Counted from the stretch's first letter, positions 49,082 to 58,064 are shown. The stretch is 64,000 nt of DNA from Janthinobacterium violaceinigrum (GCF_009208555.1 NZ_WFLI01000003.1:62001-126000); one strand, 5' to 3'. Notes: a model not told the origin generated them from the sequence alone. Numbers and translations are program-made.

Positions 49082-49824
49082 CCTACGGTTTGCATATTGA
49101 AAACGACCTCGGGGGTTTGCTTCTGACCCCGGAAAGTCCCGGGCTTGCGTATATCGGGACTGCCGCATTTGTCGGGGCGGCCGACCCTGTGGGCTCGCCC
49201 AGCACCGCGAAAGTCCTCGGGCGATATCGGGTCACGTCGACCAAAGAGCCGCTTGCCTTCATCGAGCTACGAGGGGACCTATTATTTTCCGTCTATTCCG
49301 TCACGCTGTCGGCAGCCAGCACCTGGGATATCCTGGTCTATTGCTCGGACGTCTCTGGCGGAAACGGGGCTACTCCCACCGCCCGAGTGGCAGCGGTTCA
49401 TTGTTTCGCCCCGCTGGCCGCGCCTGTTGGAGGTGGCTACGGTTTCCGTTTATTGGATGCCGCTGGTAACTGCACTTTTGATCTTGGCGCCAAGATGATC
49501 ATGCCGCGCGCCATTGGTGAGTTCACCGCAGCGACTCCTCCGACGGGCTCGTTTGATTTGCAAAGCTATGCTCTCCCAAGTATGTCCCGACCGGCAATTT
49601 GCGGCCTTGCTGATGGCGTCGGCTCCCGAGGATTAGTTAATTCGCCCGGATCGGGAACCTCTACGGAACTTGATTTTGCTGGAGCTTTTTTGTTTCGGGC
49701 GCCAAGCACTTTGGACCGGACGCAAATGTGTGTCCGTGCGGAGCCTGTTGATATTCCGCCATTTGCACTGCGCATGCGCTATCGCGCCAGCACCGTCCTG
49801 CTTATTGATATGGCAGATTATTGA
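49078..49824 (+). CDS. Tail-tip accessory protein, 248 aa
   Basis: ATGA overlap with the preceding gene. The N-terminal 35 residues correspond to the start of the 86-aa protein, then a long beta-rich part (IELRGDLLFSVYSVTLSAAS, YGFRLLDAAGNCTFDLGA). Probably a surface-exposed tail protein. A nine-codon frame at 49847-49876 (MPLKQPATP) separates it from the next gene and overlaps that gene's start. Confidence 0.65.
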   Translation: MTYGLHIENDLGGLLLTPESPGLAYIGTAAFVGAADPVGSPSTAKVLGRYRVTSTKEPLAFIELRGDLLFSVYSVTLSAASTWDILVYCSDVSGGNGATPTARVAAVHCFAPLAAPVGGGYGFRLLDAAGNCTFDLGAKMIMPRAIGEFTAATPPTGSFDLQSYALPSMSRPAICGLADGVGSRGLVNSPGSGTSTELDFAGAFLFRAPSTLDRTQMCVRAEPVDIPPFALRMRYRASTVLLIDMADY

Positions 49825-49872
49825 AACTGAATATCGGGAGATCGAGATGCCCCTCAAACAGCCGGCAACACC

Positions 49873-50703
49873 ATGAGTAGCCTGCGCATCATTTATGACA
49901 ACGCCGCTGACCGAGCGGTGCTGACCGCATCGAGCCAGACCGGAGATCTGGGCCCGGCCAACCTGCAGCTTGAAGACAAATTCTACCTGCTGCGCTCGAT
50001 AGGCTTGGCGGTGACCATCACGGCCACTTGGCCGTCGCCGGAGATCGTCGGCTGCGTGGCCCTGCCATTTTGTAACCTGACGCCGACGGCAACCATCCGC
50101 GTGCGCGGCTACGTCGAGCCAGGGGATGCTGTGCCCGATTTTGATACTGGCACCGTGCCGGCCTGCGAGTACGCCAGGCTAGGTATGTGGGACTGGGGCG
50201 CACTGCCGCTGGGCGTGAACGCTTTCAGCTATGGCGGCGGGACGTATGCGCGCTGCTGGTTCCCCATGGTCAGCATCAAGAAACTGATTATCGAGCTGGC
50301 GGACCCGGACAATCCGGCCGGCTACATCGAGGCGGCGCGCCTGGTGGCCGGTCCCTACTGGAGCCCGGAGCAGAACGCCTCGTATGGTGCAGGCGTCACG
50401 TCGTTCGATAGCAGCACCCAGTACCGCACCGGTGCCGGCGGGCAAATGGTCGAGCGGGGCGCGATGTATCGCAAGCTGTCGCTCGCGCTCGAACATATGA
50501 CGCCGCTGGACCGGGCCGAGTTGTGGCGCATTGTGCGGGGTAATGGCCTGACGCTCCCCTTGCTGGTCAGCCTGTATCCAGACAGCGACGACGGCGAGCT
50601 CGAGCAGGCGCACCAGGTGTATGGCCGCATCGCCAGCAATTCTGCCATCACTACTCCGTATTACCAGGCATATGCCACCAACATCGAAATCGAGGAAATC
50701 TGA
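49873..50703 (+). CDS. Tail protein of unknown role, 276 aa
   Basis: Starts MSSLRIIYDNAADRAVLTAS; beta-sandwich-like core GPANLQLEDKFYLLRS, LPFCNLTPTATIRVRGY and CWFPMVSIKKLIIELADPDN resembling carbohydrate-binding modules, then GYIEAARLVAGPYWSPEQN and a conserved tail-protein end LSLALEHMTPLDRAELWRIV. Found before fibre genes in related prophages. Likely a tail-tip adaptor to the fibre that follows. Confidence 0.7.
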   Translation: MSSLRIIYDNAADRAVLTASSQTGDLGPANLQLEDKFYLLRSIGLAVTITATWPSPEIVGCVALPFCNLTPTATIRVRGYVEPGDAVPDFDTGTVPACEYARLGMWDWGALPLGVNAFSYGGGTYARCWFPMVSIKKLIIELADPDNPAGYIEAARLVAGPYWSPEQNASYGAGVTSFDSSTQYRTGAGGQMVERGAMYRKLSLALEHMTPLDRAELWRIVRGNGLTLPLLVSLYPDSDDGELEQAHQVYGRIASNSAITTPYYQAYATNIEIEEI

Positions 50704-52526
50704 TGGGCGACTTTTTCTACTATGGCCAGAAGGACGCAATCCGGCGCCTGAATGAACTGGCCGGGCGCGGCGCTGTGGTGTCGTCGTATGCACCTGCCGT
50801 GGGGCGGTCCCCACTGGGCGGGCCGAATGGATATATGAATCCGGCGTGGCTTGATCCGAACTTACCGATACGCATGAACGCATCGATTCAAACGTCCCGC
50901 AGGCTTTGTTCAGGGCCAACTGCCAAGTACGCCTACTTATTCTCAAGCGCTGTAGGCCAGCGGAACTGGTACAAGCTGGCTACGTTTGCGCCGGATGACG
51001 CAGGGACGCAAGAGAATCTGCTCATACGCGGTACGATAAATGACTCATGGATTTCATCGCAAACGTCTGCAGTGACTTTGCTCATGGGTGTAAGGAACGG
51101 TTTGTATGTGGATTGGCATCTTGAAGGTATGGCACGTGGAAATGCACGCATCATTGTGATGAAGCACCCGGACTTATCTTATGGTGTCTACGCATTTTTG
51201 GATGGCTTTGCAAATGCATCATTTGATTTAATCGGGGTAAATACAGAAACATATGCTGATCCAGTATCCATAGGTTTCGGCCCACCGGCAGGAACATTGG
51301 TATTCGACACCTCTTCCGTAGTCGGAGCTCCATCTTATATTGCCCCTCGCTGGCAGGGATACGGCGTTGGCGGAGCCAGCACGCTATTTAAAGAGCTGGT
51401 TGGCGTGGGTGACGGGACGATAACAACTTCATTCTTGTCTCCAGGGGGCGCTGCTATGGCGCCCGGGCAGGAGCGGGATAGCTTGCGACTTGGTGTTGGT
51501 GGAGTGTCAGGATCAACCGCTGCGGGATGCTTCAGCTGGTTCACGTCTGCGGGAAATAACAATGGGACACCTAATAATCTGTATAAAACCAGTTATAAGA
51601 TGACTCTGAGGGCATATGACACCCAATCAAATCAATTTACAAATAACCTAATTGAAATCAAGGGAACTGGCACAGTAGTGGTGCCGGAGTTTCTTGAAGT
51701 GGGCAGAGTTAATACGCAGCCACAGGGCACTAGAAAATTTAGCGTACCCAACTGCTTAGACGCGGTTGTCGTTAGTGGAAACTTTGGAAACATTGCCGGG
51801 TCGGCATTGAATGTGGCGACGCATACCGTAACAGGAAGTAGCATTCGAACTGGAGGAACGGTAAATACAAGCGGGAATGACTATGCTGAATATATTTCCA
51901 AATCCCTCATATGCGGAATCGTCAAACCAGGACAAATTGTCGGCATCACCGCAAACAACAAGATCACTGACCTGTGGGCGGATGCCGTTATGTTTTCGAT
52001 CAAATCGACCGCACCCTCGTTTGTCGGTGGTGATTCCTGGGCTGACGATGTGGGGCCGCGGCCGTCCCCGCAGGCAGGCGCGGCCCCAGTCCAGCCCGTT
52101 CGGCGCGAAGACGTCGTTGCGCAGCAGGCAGTTCCCGACACCGACCCACAGGAATTCGAGGAAGTGGTTGCCGAGCCCGGCGACACCGACGACGAGTGGG
52201 CCGAAAAGCTGGCTGCCTTCGAAGCTGTCCTGGCCGCCCACGCGGCCGCCGTGCAGCAGGACGCCGATGCCATGGCCACCTTCGACGCGGCGCTGGAAGC
52301 CGAGCGCCAGAAGGTCGACCGTATCGCCATTTCTGGCCGCGTGCCGGTCAACGTGCTGGGCGCCCAGGCAGGCGATTACATCGTGCCGGTCCAAGACGGT
52401 GCCGGCATTAAGGGCATTTCCGTCCGCAAGGCAGACCTCACGCAGTCGCAGTACCTCGATGCCGTCGGCCGCGTTATCTCGATTGAGCCCGACGGCCGGG
52501 CGTATGTGATGGTCAAGGTCGTGTGA
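50703..52526 (+). CDS. Tail fibre/receptor-binding protein, 607 aa
   Basis: N-terminal MGDFFYYGQKDAIRRLNELA would attach to the tail. The middle (residues about 60-390) is beta-rich and of lower GC than the flanks, as expected for variable receptor-binding modules. Residues about 392-400 carry NTSGNDYAEYI, a motif of self-cleaving or intramolecular-chaperone C-terminal regions in phage fibres, followed by an acidic coiled coil (EVVAEPGDTDDEWAEKLAAF) and a final beta domain. Determines host range. Confidence 0.82.
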   Translation: MGDFFYYGQKDAIRRLNELAGRGAVVSSYAPAVGRSPLGGPNGYMNPAWLDPNLPIRMNASIQTSRRLCSGPTAKYAYLFSSAVGQRNWYKLATFAPDDAGTQENLLIRGTINDSWISSQTSAVTLLMGVRNGLYVDWHLEGMARGNARIIVMKHPDLSYGVYAFLDGFANASFDLIGVNTETYADPVSIGFGPPAGTLVFDTSSVVGAPSYIAPRWQGYGVGGASTLFKELVGVGDGTITTSFLSPGGAAMAPGQERDSLRLGVGGVSGSTAAGCFSWFTSAGNNNGTPNNLYKTSYKMTLRAYDTQSNQFTNNLIEIKGTGTVVVPEFLEVGRVNTQPQGTRKFSVPNCLDAVVVSGNFGNIAGSALNVATHTVTGSSIRTGGTVNTSGNDYAEYISKSLICGIVKPGQIVGITANNKITDLWADAVMFSIKSTAPSFVGGDSWADDVGPRPSPQAGAAPVQPVRREDVVAQQAVPDTDPQEFEEVVAEPGDTDDEWAEKLAAFEAVLAAHAAAVQQDADAMATFDAALEAERQKVDRIAISGRVPVNVLGAQAGDYIVPVQDGAGIKGISVRKADLTQSQYLDAVGRVISIEPDGRAYVMVKVV

Positions 52527-52617
52527 TGAGAGCTCTAAGCACAGCCACTGGCCGAAGCTGCAGCCAAACCATCTCGGCCTCTGGTGCTGATTACGCGGAG
52601 TATCTTTACCCTCAATC
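52523..52617 (+). pseudogene. Remnant of a second fibre end, cut by cargo insertion
   Basis: From ATG 52523 the frame reads MMRALSTATGRSCSQTISAS then GADYAEYLYPQ, repeating the NDYAEYI motif of the complete fibre just upstream. After about 30 residues similarity ends where the antisense gene at 52623 begins; the frame itself stays open to 52729. Best read as the stub of another fibre cassette truncated by the cargo insertion. Confidence 0.5.
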
Positions 52618-52622
52618 AATTC

Positions 52623-53369
52623 TCATTGAGGCAGGGGGATTGGAAAATGCTCAATTTTCCGATCCTGAACCAGAAATCGAGACAGGCAAAACTTATCCAT
52701 CGGAAGCTTTGAAAAGCGAAGAAATGTAGCGAGGCAATACTCTTTGCTCGGTAAGTTTAATTGAATTTTATGCAATAATTTATTGGCCTCGTCAAGGTAG
52801 CCACTTTCTCGTAAAACAGCCGAGGCTTGGGTAGTACCGTTCCATTGTGGCAGGCAAAAAGAGGTGACCATCCATAACCTCAAAAGATTACTTCTGCGAG
52901 CCAATATGTCCATATCATTGTCAATGCTTGAATTTGCTATTTCAGTAAGTTTTTCATCATAATATGAATGCCAATAATTGAACGACTCCGCTGAAAAGCT
53001 AGTTTCTTGAGGGATGATAAATAGATGTTCAATATCGTTTTCAATGGATGCTGCCAACCTGAATCCCGCCGCATCATCTTTGATCGGTTTCAACTGGGGA
53101 ACGGCTAAGCATACGTTTCGATGCGCATGCAGGAGTTCGTGAAACATAATATGCATGGGAATTTTCTTATTTTTAGGCAGTGCAATTGCAACACTGGTAA
53201 ACCCATCAATCATGCGACAGTCACATAGTGCAAGTCCCTCAGGCACATTCAGAGGATTGTCTGCCGCATTCCTAGTTTGTATCTCAATCGGTTTTCCAAG
53301 AACGGATTCTATCTCGTCTATCAATACAGCTACTTGAGGAGGAAAAGGTTGAAGAGGCGGATAGTTCAT
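52623..53369 (-). CDS. Zinc-metallopeptidase-like cargo protein, 248 aa
   Basis: ATG 53369 with GGAG site at 7 nt. Carries HELLH at residues 77-81 within IPMHIMFHELLHAHRN, the HExxH zinc site of metallopeptidases, preceded by a beta segment (GFTSVAIALPKNKK). The rest is helical and unrecognised; no signal peptide. AT-rich and antisense between fibre and lysis genes, a typical cargo spot. Could act on host or invading-phage proteins; substrate unknown. Confidence 0.68.
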   Translation of the reverse strand: MNYPPLQPFPPQVAVLIDEIESVLGKPIEIQTRNAADNPLNVPEGLALCDCRMIDGFTSVAIALPKNKKIPMHIMFHELLHAHRNVCLAVPQLKPIKDDAAGFRLAASIENDIEHLFIIPQETSFSAESFNYWHSYYDEKLTEIANSSIDNDMDILARRSNLLRLWMVTSFCLPQWNGTTQASAVLRESGYLDEANKLLHKIQLNLPSKEYCLATFLRFSKLPMDKFCLSRFLVQDRKIEHFPIPLPQ

Positions 53370-53410
53370 ATTATTGCTCCGAAAAAATGTTAACAATACC
53401 ACTACTTCAC

Positions 53411-53433
53411 AAACCCGCTTCGGCGGGTTTTTT
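53411..53433. terminator. Strong terminator between tail and lysis genes
   Basis: AAACCCGC, TTCG tetraloop, GCGGGTTT, then TTT. T and A runs on both sides make it bidirectional: it can end the tail transcript, but lies upstream of the antisense metallopeptidase gene, so it does not end that one. Confidence 0.85.
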
Positions 53434-53458
53434 CATTTCCACCACCTGAAAGGCATCC

Positions 53459-53887
53459 ATGGCCATCGAAACGACCGCCGCCGGCGGAGCACTGATTAAA
53501 ATTTTTGGCATCCCGGTCCTGGCCGGCGCTGCCGCAACCTCACTGGGATTTATGTTCATGTGGCCAAAAACCGCCAAGGAAGCGGGCGTGCGCTTCTTCG
53601 TCACCATTCTCTTTTCCGCCTTGATGGGCCCGGCTCTGGTCGTGGTCGTGCGCAACTGGATGCCGGGACTGTTCGATAGCGCGCGCGCTGTCGCCGTGTT
53701 GTACGGCAGCGATCCGGCCCTGGGCTTCCTCTTTATCGCCACGCCGCTGATGGTCGCCGCCGGCTTGCCTGCCTGGTGGGTGCTGGGCGCCACGGTGCGT
53801 TGGCTCGACAAGCGCAGGGACAAGGACATTGGCGAGCTGGCGCGCGACGCGGCCGCTATCGTCAAGGACGTGCGAGGCGGCCTGTGA
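53459..53887 (+). CDS. Holin-like membrane protein, 142 aa
   Basis: Three hydrophobic segments (about residues 14-36, 44-65 and 80-110: GIPVLAGAAATSLGFMFMW, FFVTILFSALMGPALVVVV, ALGFLFIATPLMVAAGLPAW) with a short charged C-terminal tail. The next gene is the endolysin, with a GTGA overlap, so this protein is the probable holin or pore-forming partner. Related putative holins occur in many betaproteobacterial prophages. Confidence 0.75.
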   Translation: MAIETTAAGGALIKIFGIPVLAGAAATSLGFMFMWPKTAKEAGVRFFVTILFSALMGPALVVVVRNWMPGLFDSARAVAVLYGSDPALGFLFIATPLMVAAGLPAWWVLGATVRWLDKRRDKDIGELARDAAAIVKDVRGGL

Positions 53888-54408
53888 GCGCCGTCACGCT
53901 GGCCCAGCTGCTTGCCATCTTGCCCAATGCACGTGCGCGCGCGGCGGCCTTCCTGGCGCCGTTGAATGCGGCCATGGTGGAATTCGGCATCACGACGCCT
54001 GCGCGCCAGGCATCGTTCCTTGCCCAGGTGGGCCACGAGTCCGGGAGCCTGGTGTATGTGCGCGAGCTGGCCAGCGGCAAGGCCTATGAAGGCCGGGCCG
54101 ATTTGGGCAACACGCAGGCCGGCGACGGCGTGCGCTTCAAGGGGCGCGGCCTGCTGCAGGTGACCGGACGCGCCAACTACGCCGCCTGCGGCAAGGCCTT
54201 GGGCCTGGACCTGCTGGCCCAGCCTGAGCTGCTCGAGCAGGCCATCAACGCCTGCCGCTCGGCTGGCTGGTTCTGGCAGACGAAGGGGCTGAACGCCCTG
54301 GCTGATGCTGGCGACCAGGTGAAGGTAACGCGACGCATCAACGGCGGCACGAATGGCCTGGCCGAGCGCCAGGCGCTGTTTGCCGTGGCGCAGCGGGTGC
54401 TGGCGTGA
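53884..54408 (+). CDS. Endolysin, glycoside hydrolase family 19, 174 aa
   Basis: GTG at 53884 overlaps the holin-like stop. Typical GH19 phage lysozyme: QASFLAQVGHESGSLVYVRE, AYEGRADLGNTQAGDG, RFKGRGLLQVTGRANYAACG, INACRSAGWFWQTKGLNALA and RRINGGTNGLAERQ. Probable catalytic acids are Glu52 and Glu61. Cleaves peptidoglycan after release by the holin. No signal peptide or SAR segment. Confidence 0.92.
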   Translation: MSAVTLAQLLAILPNARARAAAFLAPLNAAMVEFGITTPARQASFLAQVGHESGSLVYVRELASGKAYEGRADLGNTQAGDGVRFKGRGLLQVTGRANYAACGKALGLDLLAQPELLEQAINACRSAGWFWQTKGLNALADAGDQVKVTRRINGGTNGLAERQALFAVAQRVLA

Positions 54409-54917
54409 TCGCGCTGGCCAAGCTCGCCGGCAAGGCGCCGGGCTGGCTGTATGGCGCCGTGTTGGTATGCGCGCTGGCCGGTGCCGGCATGCTGTACCAG
54501 CGTGCGCTGGGCGATGCCCAGGGCCGTGCAGCAGTTCGGGCTTTGTGGAATGCCGACAAGGAGATCCGCACGGCGGCGGAAACGAAAGCGGTGGCGCAGC
54601 GCGCCGCCGAAAACCTGGCGCAAGCCAGGCAACAGGCAGCCAAGGTGGCAGCCATTAAGAAAGTCTACGATGACGAAATCAACGATGTGCGCGTTCGTCT
54701 TGCTGCTGCTGAGCGCATGCGCAAGCCCGCCTTCTGTGCAAGTGGTGGACCTGCCGCCTCGGCCGGTGCCGGTGGCGCCGAAGGAGGCGCTGCAGCCGAT
54801 CCCGCCAGCGGGCTACTTTCTGACGCGGTGGCGCGAGATATTCAAGCCTTGATCCTGCAGACGGAAGTGGTGGCAGCGACAGGACGCGCTTGCCAAGCGT
54901 TCATATCGGGGCGTTAA
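54405..54917 (+). CDS. Rz-like inner-membrane spanin, 170 aa
   Basis: GTG at 54405 in a 4-nt overlap. One N-terminal membrane helix (WLYGAVLVCALAGAGMLYQ) followed by a long periplasmic coiled coil (about residues 35-105) and a variable end. This is the i-spanin plan; with Rz1 nested in its +1 frame it should fuse inner and outer membranes at lysis. Confidence 0.85.
   Translation: MIALAKLAGKAPGWLYGAVLVCALAGAGMLYQRALGDAQGRAAVRALWNADKEIRTAAETKAVAQRAAENLAQARQQAAKVAAIKKVYDDEINDVRVRLAAAERMRKPAFCASGGPAASAGAGGAEGGAAADPASGLLSDAVARDIQALILQTEVVAATGRACQAFISGR
54670..54852 (+). CDS. Rz1-like outer-membrane lipoprotein spanin, nested in Rz
   Basis: Lies wholly inside the Rz gene in another frame. 60 aa: MTKSTMCAFVLLLLSAC with lipobox LSAC (Cys17 lipidated), then a proline-rich periplasmic part (PPRPVPVAPKEALQPIPPAG). 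Short, lipidated, proline-rich and nested are the hallmarks of Rz1, the o-spanin partner of Rz. Confidence 0.88.
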   Translation: MTKSTMCAFVLLLLSACASPPSVQVVDLPPRPVPVAPKEALQPIPPAGYFLTRWREIFKP

Positions 54918-54931
54918 GCTAGAGCGGCGCC

Positions 54932-54963
54932 GTTGTGCCTGCAGTGGTTGCAGCAGGCACAAC
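54932..54963 (+). terminator. Perfect 11-bp hairpin after the lysis cassette
   Basis: GTTGTGCCTGC pairs with GCAGGCACAAC around a 10-nt loop. No T run follows, so it is a weak terminator or a 3' mRNA-stabilising structure at the end of the late operon. Confidence 0.6.
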
Positions 54964-55004
54964 TGGCATCCTTGTCGATCAGGAGGGAAATACGGGTAGT
55001 AATT

Positions 55005-55280
55005 CTAGGAAATATGCGCCGAGTTCGCTGTAGTTTCGGCTGGGAGCAAGACGCTAATGGCGCCGCTATTGATTAGCTCGTAGGCCAATGCTGCAGCCTC
55101 AAGTTGTGCTGCGTGCGCTTTTTTGAAAGTTGAAGGTGTGGGGATTTCCACGGGAGGGATGTATAACGCGTTGTCGTGCGCAACTATTGTGATTATGCCT
55201 TGGTACTCGCCGGAGTGGACGGGGCGAGAGATCGCCTGATAGTGGTAGTTGCCATGGTGATGCATCGGTACAGTGTCCAT
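55005..55280 (-). CDS. Small His-rich cargo protein, 91 aa
   Basis: ATG 55280 (MDTVPMHHHGNYHYQ) has GAAGG at 6 nt; a TTG further upstream is less likely. N-terminal region rich in His/Tyr, then a beta part (YQGIITIVAHDNALYIPP) and a helix (AAQLEAAALAYELINSG). Antisense to the lysis genes. Function unknown. Confidence 0.55.
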   Translation of the reverse strand: MDTVPMHHHGNYHYQAISRPVHSGEYQGIITIVAHDNALYIPPVEIPTPSTFKKAHAAQLEAAALAYELINSGAISVLLPAETTANSAHIS

Positions 55281-55519
55281 GATGGCCTTCAACTTTCGTT
55301 TGTTATCTTGCTTTTAATTAAGTTTTCATTGTGAGTATAGGTCCTTAGAGGTCGATCGGTTTATTTAGTTCAATCGAAGCAGGTTGTTCCGGCAAAAAAA
55401 ACTGATTGTCGCTGCGCTAACAGCGGCAATCAGCATCGGCCTTGGTGAAGCCATCGAACCAAGTAGGCTCGCGCTACCTCGGGGAGGTAATTCGACTCTA
55501 ACACTAGGAGGTACACATT

Positions 55520-56307
55520 TTGGCATTACCCATCATCCCCTGGATCGGCGGCAAACGACGCCTGGCCGACCGCATCATCCCGCAATTTCCGCCGCACACG
55601 TGCTACGTCGAAGTGTTCGCCGGTGGCGCCGCGCTGTACTTCATACGGCCGCCGGCCGAGGTCGAGGTGCTGAACGACGTCAACGGAGAGCTGATCAATC
55701 TGTACCGCGTCGTCAAGAATCACCTGGAAGAATTCGTGCGCCAGTTCAAATGGGCGCTATCGAGCCGCGAGGTGTTCAAGTGGCTACAGGACACGCCGCC
55801 GCATACTCTGACGGATCTGCAGCGCGCGGCGCGCTTCTTTTACCTGCAGCAGCATGCCTTCGGCGGCAAGGTCGACGGGCAGAGCTGGGGCACGGCCACC
55901 ACCGCGCCGCCGCTCAACCTGCTGCGCATCGAGGAGAATTTGTCGGCCGCGCATCTTCGCCTGTCTGGTGCCTACATCGAGAATCTGGACTGGTACAAGT
56001 GCATGGAGCGATACGACCGGCCGCATACCTTTTTTATCTAGATCCGCCGTACTGGGAGACGGCCGGCTATGGCGTGGAGTTTGAATTCGAGCAGTACGAG
56101 AAGGTGGCGGAGCTGATGGCCAGGCTGAAGGGCAAGACCATCCTGAGCTTGAATGACCATCCTGACATCCGGCGCGTCTTCGCGCGCTTCCAGATGGATA
56201 CTACCGGCATCCAGTACAACGTGGGCGGCGGTGGTAGATCGGTGGAGCGCAAGGAGCTGATTATTTATAGTTGGGATAAGGTTGCCGAGCCAGTTGGCCT
56301 CTTTTGA
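55520..56307 (+). pseudogene. dam: Dam-type (D12) adenine methyltransferase split by a frameshift
   Basis: TTG 55520 with AGGAGG 8 nt upstream opens MALPIIPWIGGKRRLADRII, then the D12-class features YVEVFAGGAALYF, FFYLQQHAFGGK. The frame stops at 56039-56041 just before the catalytic DPPY motif. In the -1 frame the text continues YLDPPYWETAGYG to 56307. The break lies in a six-T run (56030-56035); one more T, or a -1 slip on C TTT TTT, restores the protein of about 262 aa. Either a real disruption, a sequence error or slippage-controlled expression. Confidence 0.75.
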
Positions 56308-56507
56308 GGTGATCGGCAACAGGTAGTTGTTGTATCTATTCAAATTTGAGTGACGTATACATCTCGACATCATCTAAATGGCGCGCAACCGGAAATACAA
56401 GTGTCTGAGAGCGCGCCCTTATATTTCGATTCAAAATTTTTATAATTTTTCGGCATTAAAAAAATAGATATTTTTGAAATGCGGTTTGATTTTTTTTAAT
56501 TAATTTT

Positions 56508-57188
56508 TCAGTGTTTTTTGCTATCCGCTGTTGCTTTTATCGCTTTCATACGACTCTCTCTTTCGGCGCGACCAACATACCATTCAGTTAGCAAGGTTTC
56601 GATAAGAGAAATTAATAAATGGGCTTCTTCAGGGTCCACATCAAGGATGATATTTATATCTTTCTCCATATGAGCTCCGATATTTCCAATCTTCCTTATC
56701 GAATCTATTGCATCCCAGGTTAAACCATCCACCCTATCTTTAATTGATTCAATTTCCATATTTAGATTTTGTGGCTTTACCTTCCAAAAATCCCTTAGGA
56801 TTCCTTGGAGAGCACGTCTCGATAGCGTGGCGGATGCCTTAGGGCTAAGCTCAACAATGGAGAATGCTTCTTCGTAATCCTTTATAATTACGGTCGGAAT
56901 ATAATCTGGAAATTTTTTTGCCTTTCCTTCAGGCACAAGATTCCAAGTTTGCAACTCCTCTTTTTCTTGAATGTATCCAAATTCCTTGAATGTGCGTGAA
57001 AGCTTGGCTTTAATGGTTATTTTCTGACATTCTTTATTTGGGCAAAGAATGAAAACTGAATAAAGGCCGAGCTCCCCAGCCGGATTATCGATATTAAAAA
57101 CATGTACAGAATTTGATTCTCGCTCTCTCGATACTGTAATCGCTCTTTGGCAATGCGGGCATTCCATATTATAGTTATAATTTTCCAT
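56508..57188 (-). CDS. DUF4145 cargo protein with N-terminal zinc-ribbon, 226 aa
   Basis: N-terminal ECPHCQRAITV and later LCPNKECQK (Cys pairs) form a probable zinc ribbon, followed by the DUF4145 domain (SPKASATLSRRALQGILRDF, IDSIRKIGNIGAHMEKD). DUF4145 proteins accompany restriction and other defence genes, but their action is unknown. Strongly AT-rich, with AT-rich flanks (56308-56507 and 57189-57349 hold no gene). ATG 57188 with AAAGG site. Confidence 0.75.
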   Translation of the reverse strand: MENYNYNMECPHCQRAITVSRERESNSVHVFNIDNPAGELGLYSVFILCPNKECQKITIKAKLSRTFKEFGYIQEKEELQTWNLVPEGKAKKFPDYIPTVIIKDYEEAFSIVELSPKASATLSRRALQGILRDFWKVKPQNLNMEIESIKDRVDGLTWDAIDSIRKIGNIGAHMEKDINIILDVDPEEAHLLISLIETLLTEWYVGRAERESRMKAIKATADSKKH

Positions 57189-57349
57189 TTATTTACCTTT
57201 CTTTTTAATTTGTAAGACTGCAAGACTCTAACTACACCTTGTACAAGTATGTAGAAAAATGATATTGTGTTGCCGGTAATACTGACATCTTTAATGTGAT
57301 TTTGTCAATGTGACTTTATGTGTTTTCATGCATAAAAGTGAGTTGAAGA

Positions 57350-58033
57350 ATGTGCGCCGACTACACTCCCAGCCGTAACGATCAGATCGAAGAACGCTTC
57401 GGCGTTCGATCACCTCAGCTCGACCTGCCGCTTGAGGCATGGCCTGGCTATATGGCCCCAATCCTACGCGGATCACACGAAGCTCCGGGCGAACTGGAAA
57501 TAGCCCCCGCGATGTTCGGAATGGTACCTCACTGGGCTGACCACAAGCTGGCCCGTCAGACCTACAACGCGCGCACGGAGACAGTAGCCAGCAAGCCATC
57601 CTTCCGCAGCGCCTGGAAGCGCAAGCAGTTTTGCATCATTCCAGCATGCAACTTCTTCGAACCCAACTACGAAACGAGCAAGCCTGTGCGCTGGCGCATC
57701 GAGCGCGCGGACGGCGGGCCGGTGGCTATTGCTGGCATATGGGAATTCCGGCCGGCAGACCAGCTGCTGTCGTTCTCGATGTTGACGATCAACGCCGACG
57801 GGCACCCGCTGATGCAGCGCTTCCATAAGCCGGACGATGAAAAGCGCATGGTGATGATCCTGGACCCTGACCAATACCAAGGCTGGCTGGATGGCTCGCT
57901 GGTGTTCGAAGAGGATGTTTATCGGCAGTATCCTGCTGACCTGTTGATCGCGCAGCCTGATCCCTTGCCCCCTCGAACAAGAGCGAAACCGGCTGCGAAG
58001 GCTGACTTGGCGCCGCCAGACTCACTTTTCTAG
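57350..58033 (+). CDS. yedK: SRAP (HMCES/YedK) family protein
   Basis: 227 aa. Catalytic Cys2 (MCADYTPSRNDQIEERFG), then TYNARTETVASKPSFRSAWK, RRCIIPACNFFEP-like KQFCIIPACNFFEP, and WEFRPADQLLSFSMLT. The family forms a thiazolidine cross-link with abasic sites in single-stranded DNA and protects them. It lies just before the LexA-box-controlled umuDC pair, in line with a DNA-damage role. Cytoplasmic. Confidence 0.92.
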   Translation: MCADYTPSRNDQIEERFGVRSPQLDLPLEAWPGYMAPILRGSHEAPGELEIAPAMFGMVPHWADHKLARQTYNARTETVASKPSFRSAWKRKQFCIIPACNFFEPNYETSKPVRWRIERADGGPVAIAGIWEFRPADQLLSFSMLTINADGHPLMQRFHKPDDEKRMVMILDPDQYQGWLDGSLVFEEDVYRQYPADLLIAQPDPLPPRTRAKPAAKADLAPPDSLF

Positions 58034-58064
58034 AAACAATTTTATACTTCCTGTTTCTTGCTTC

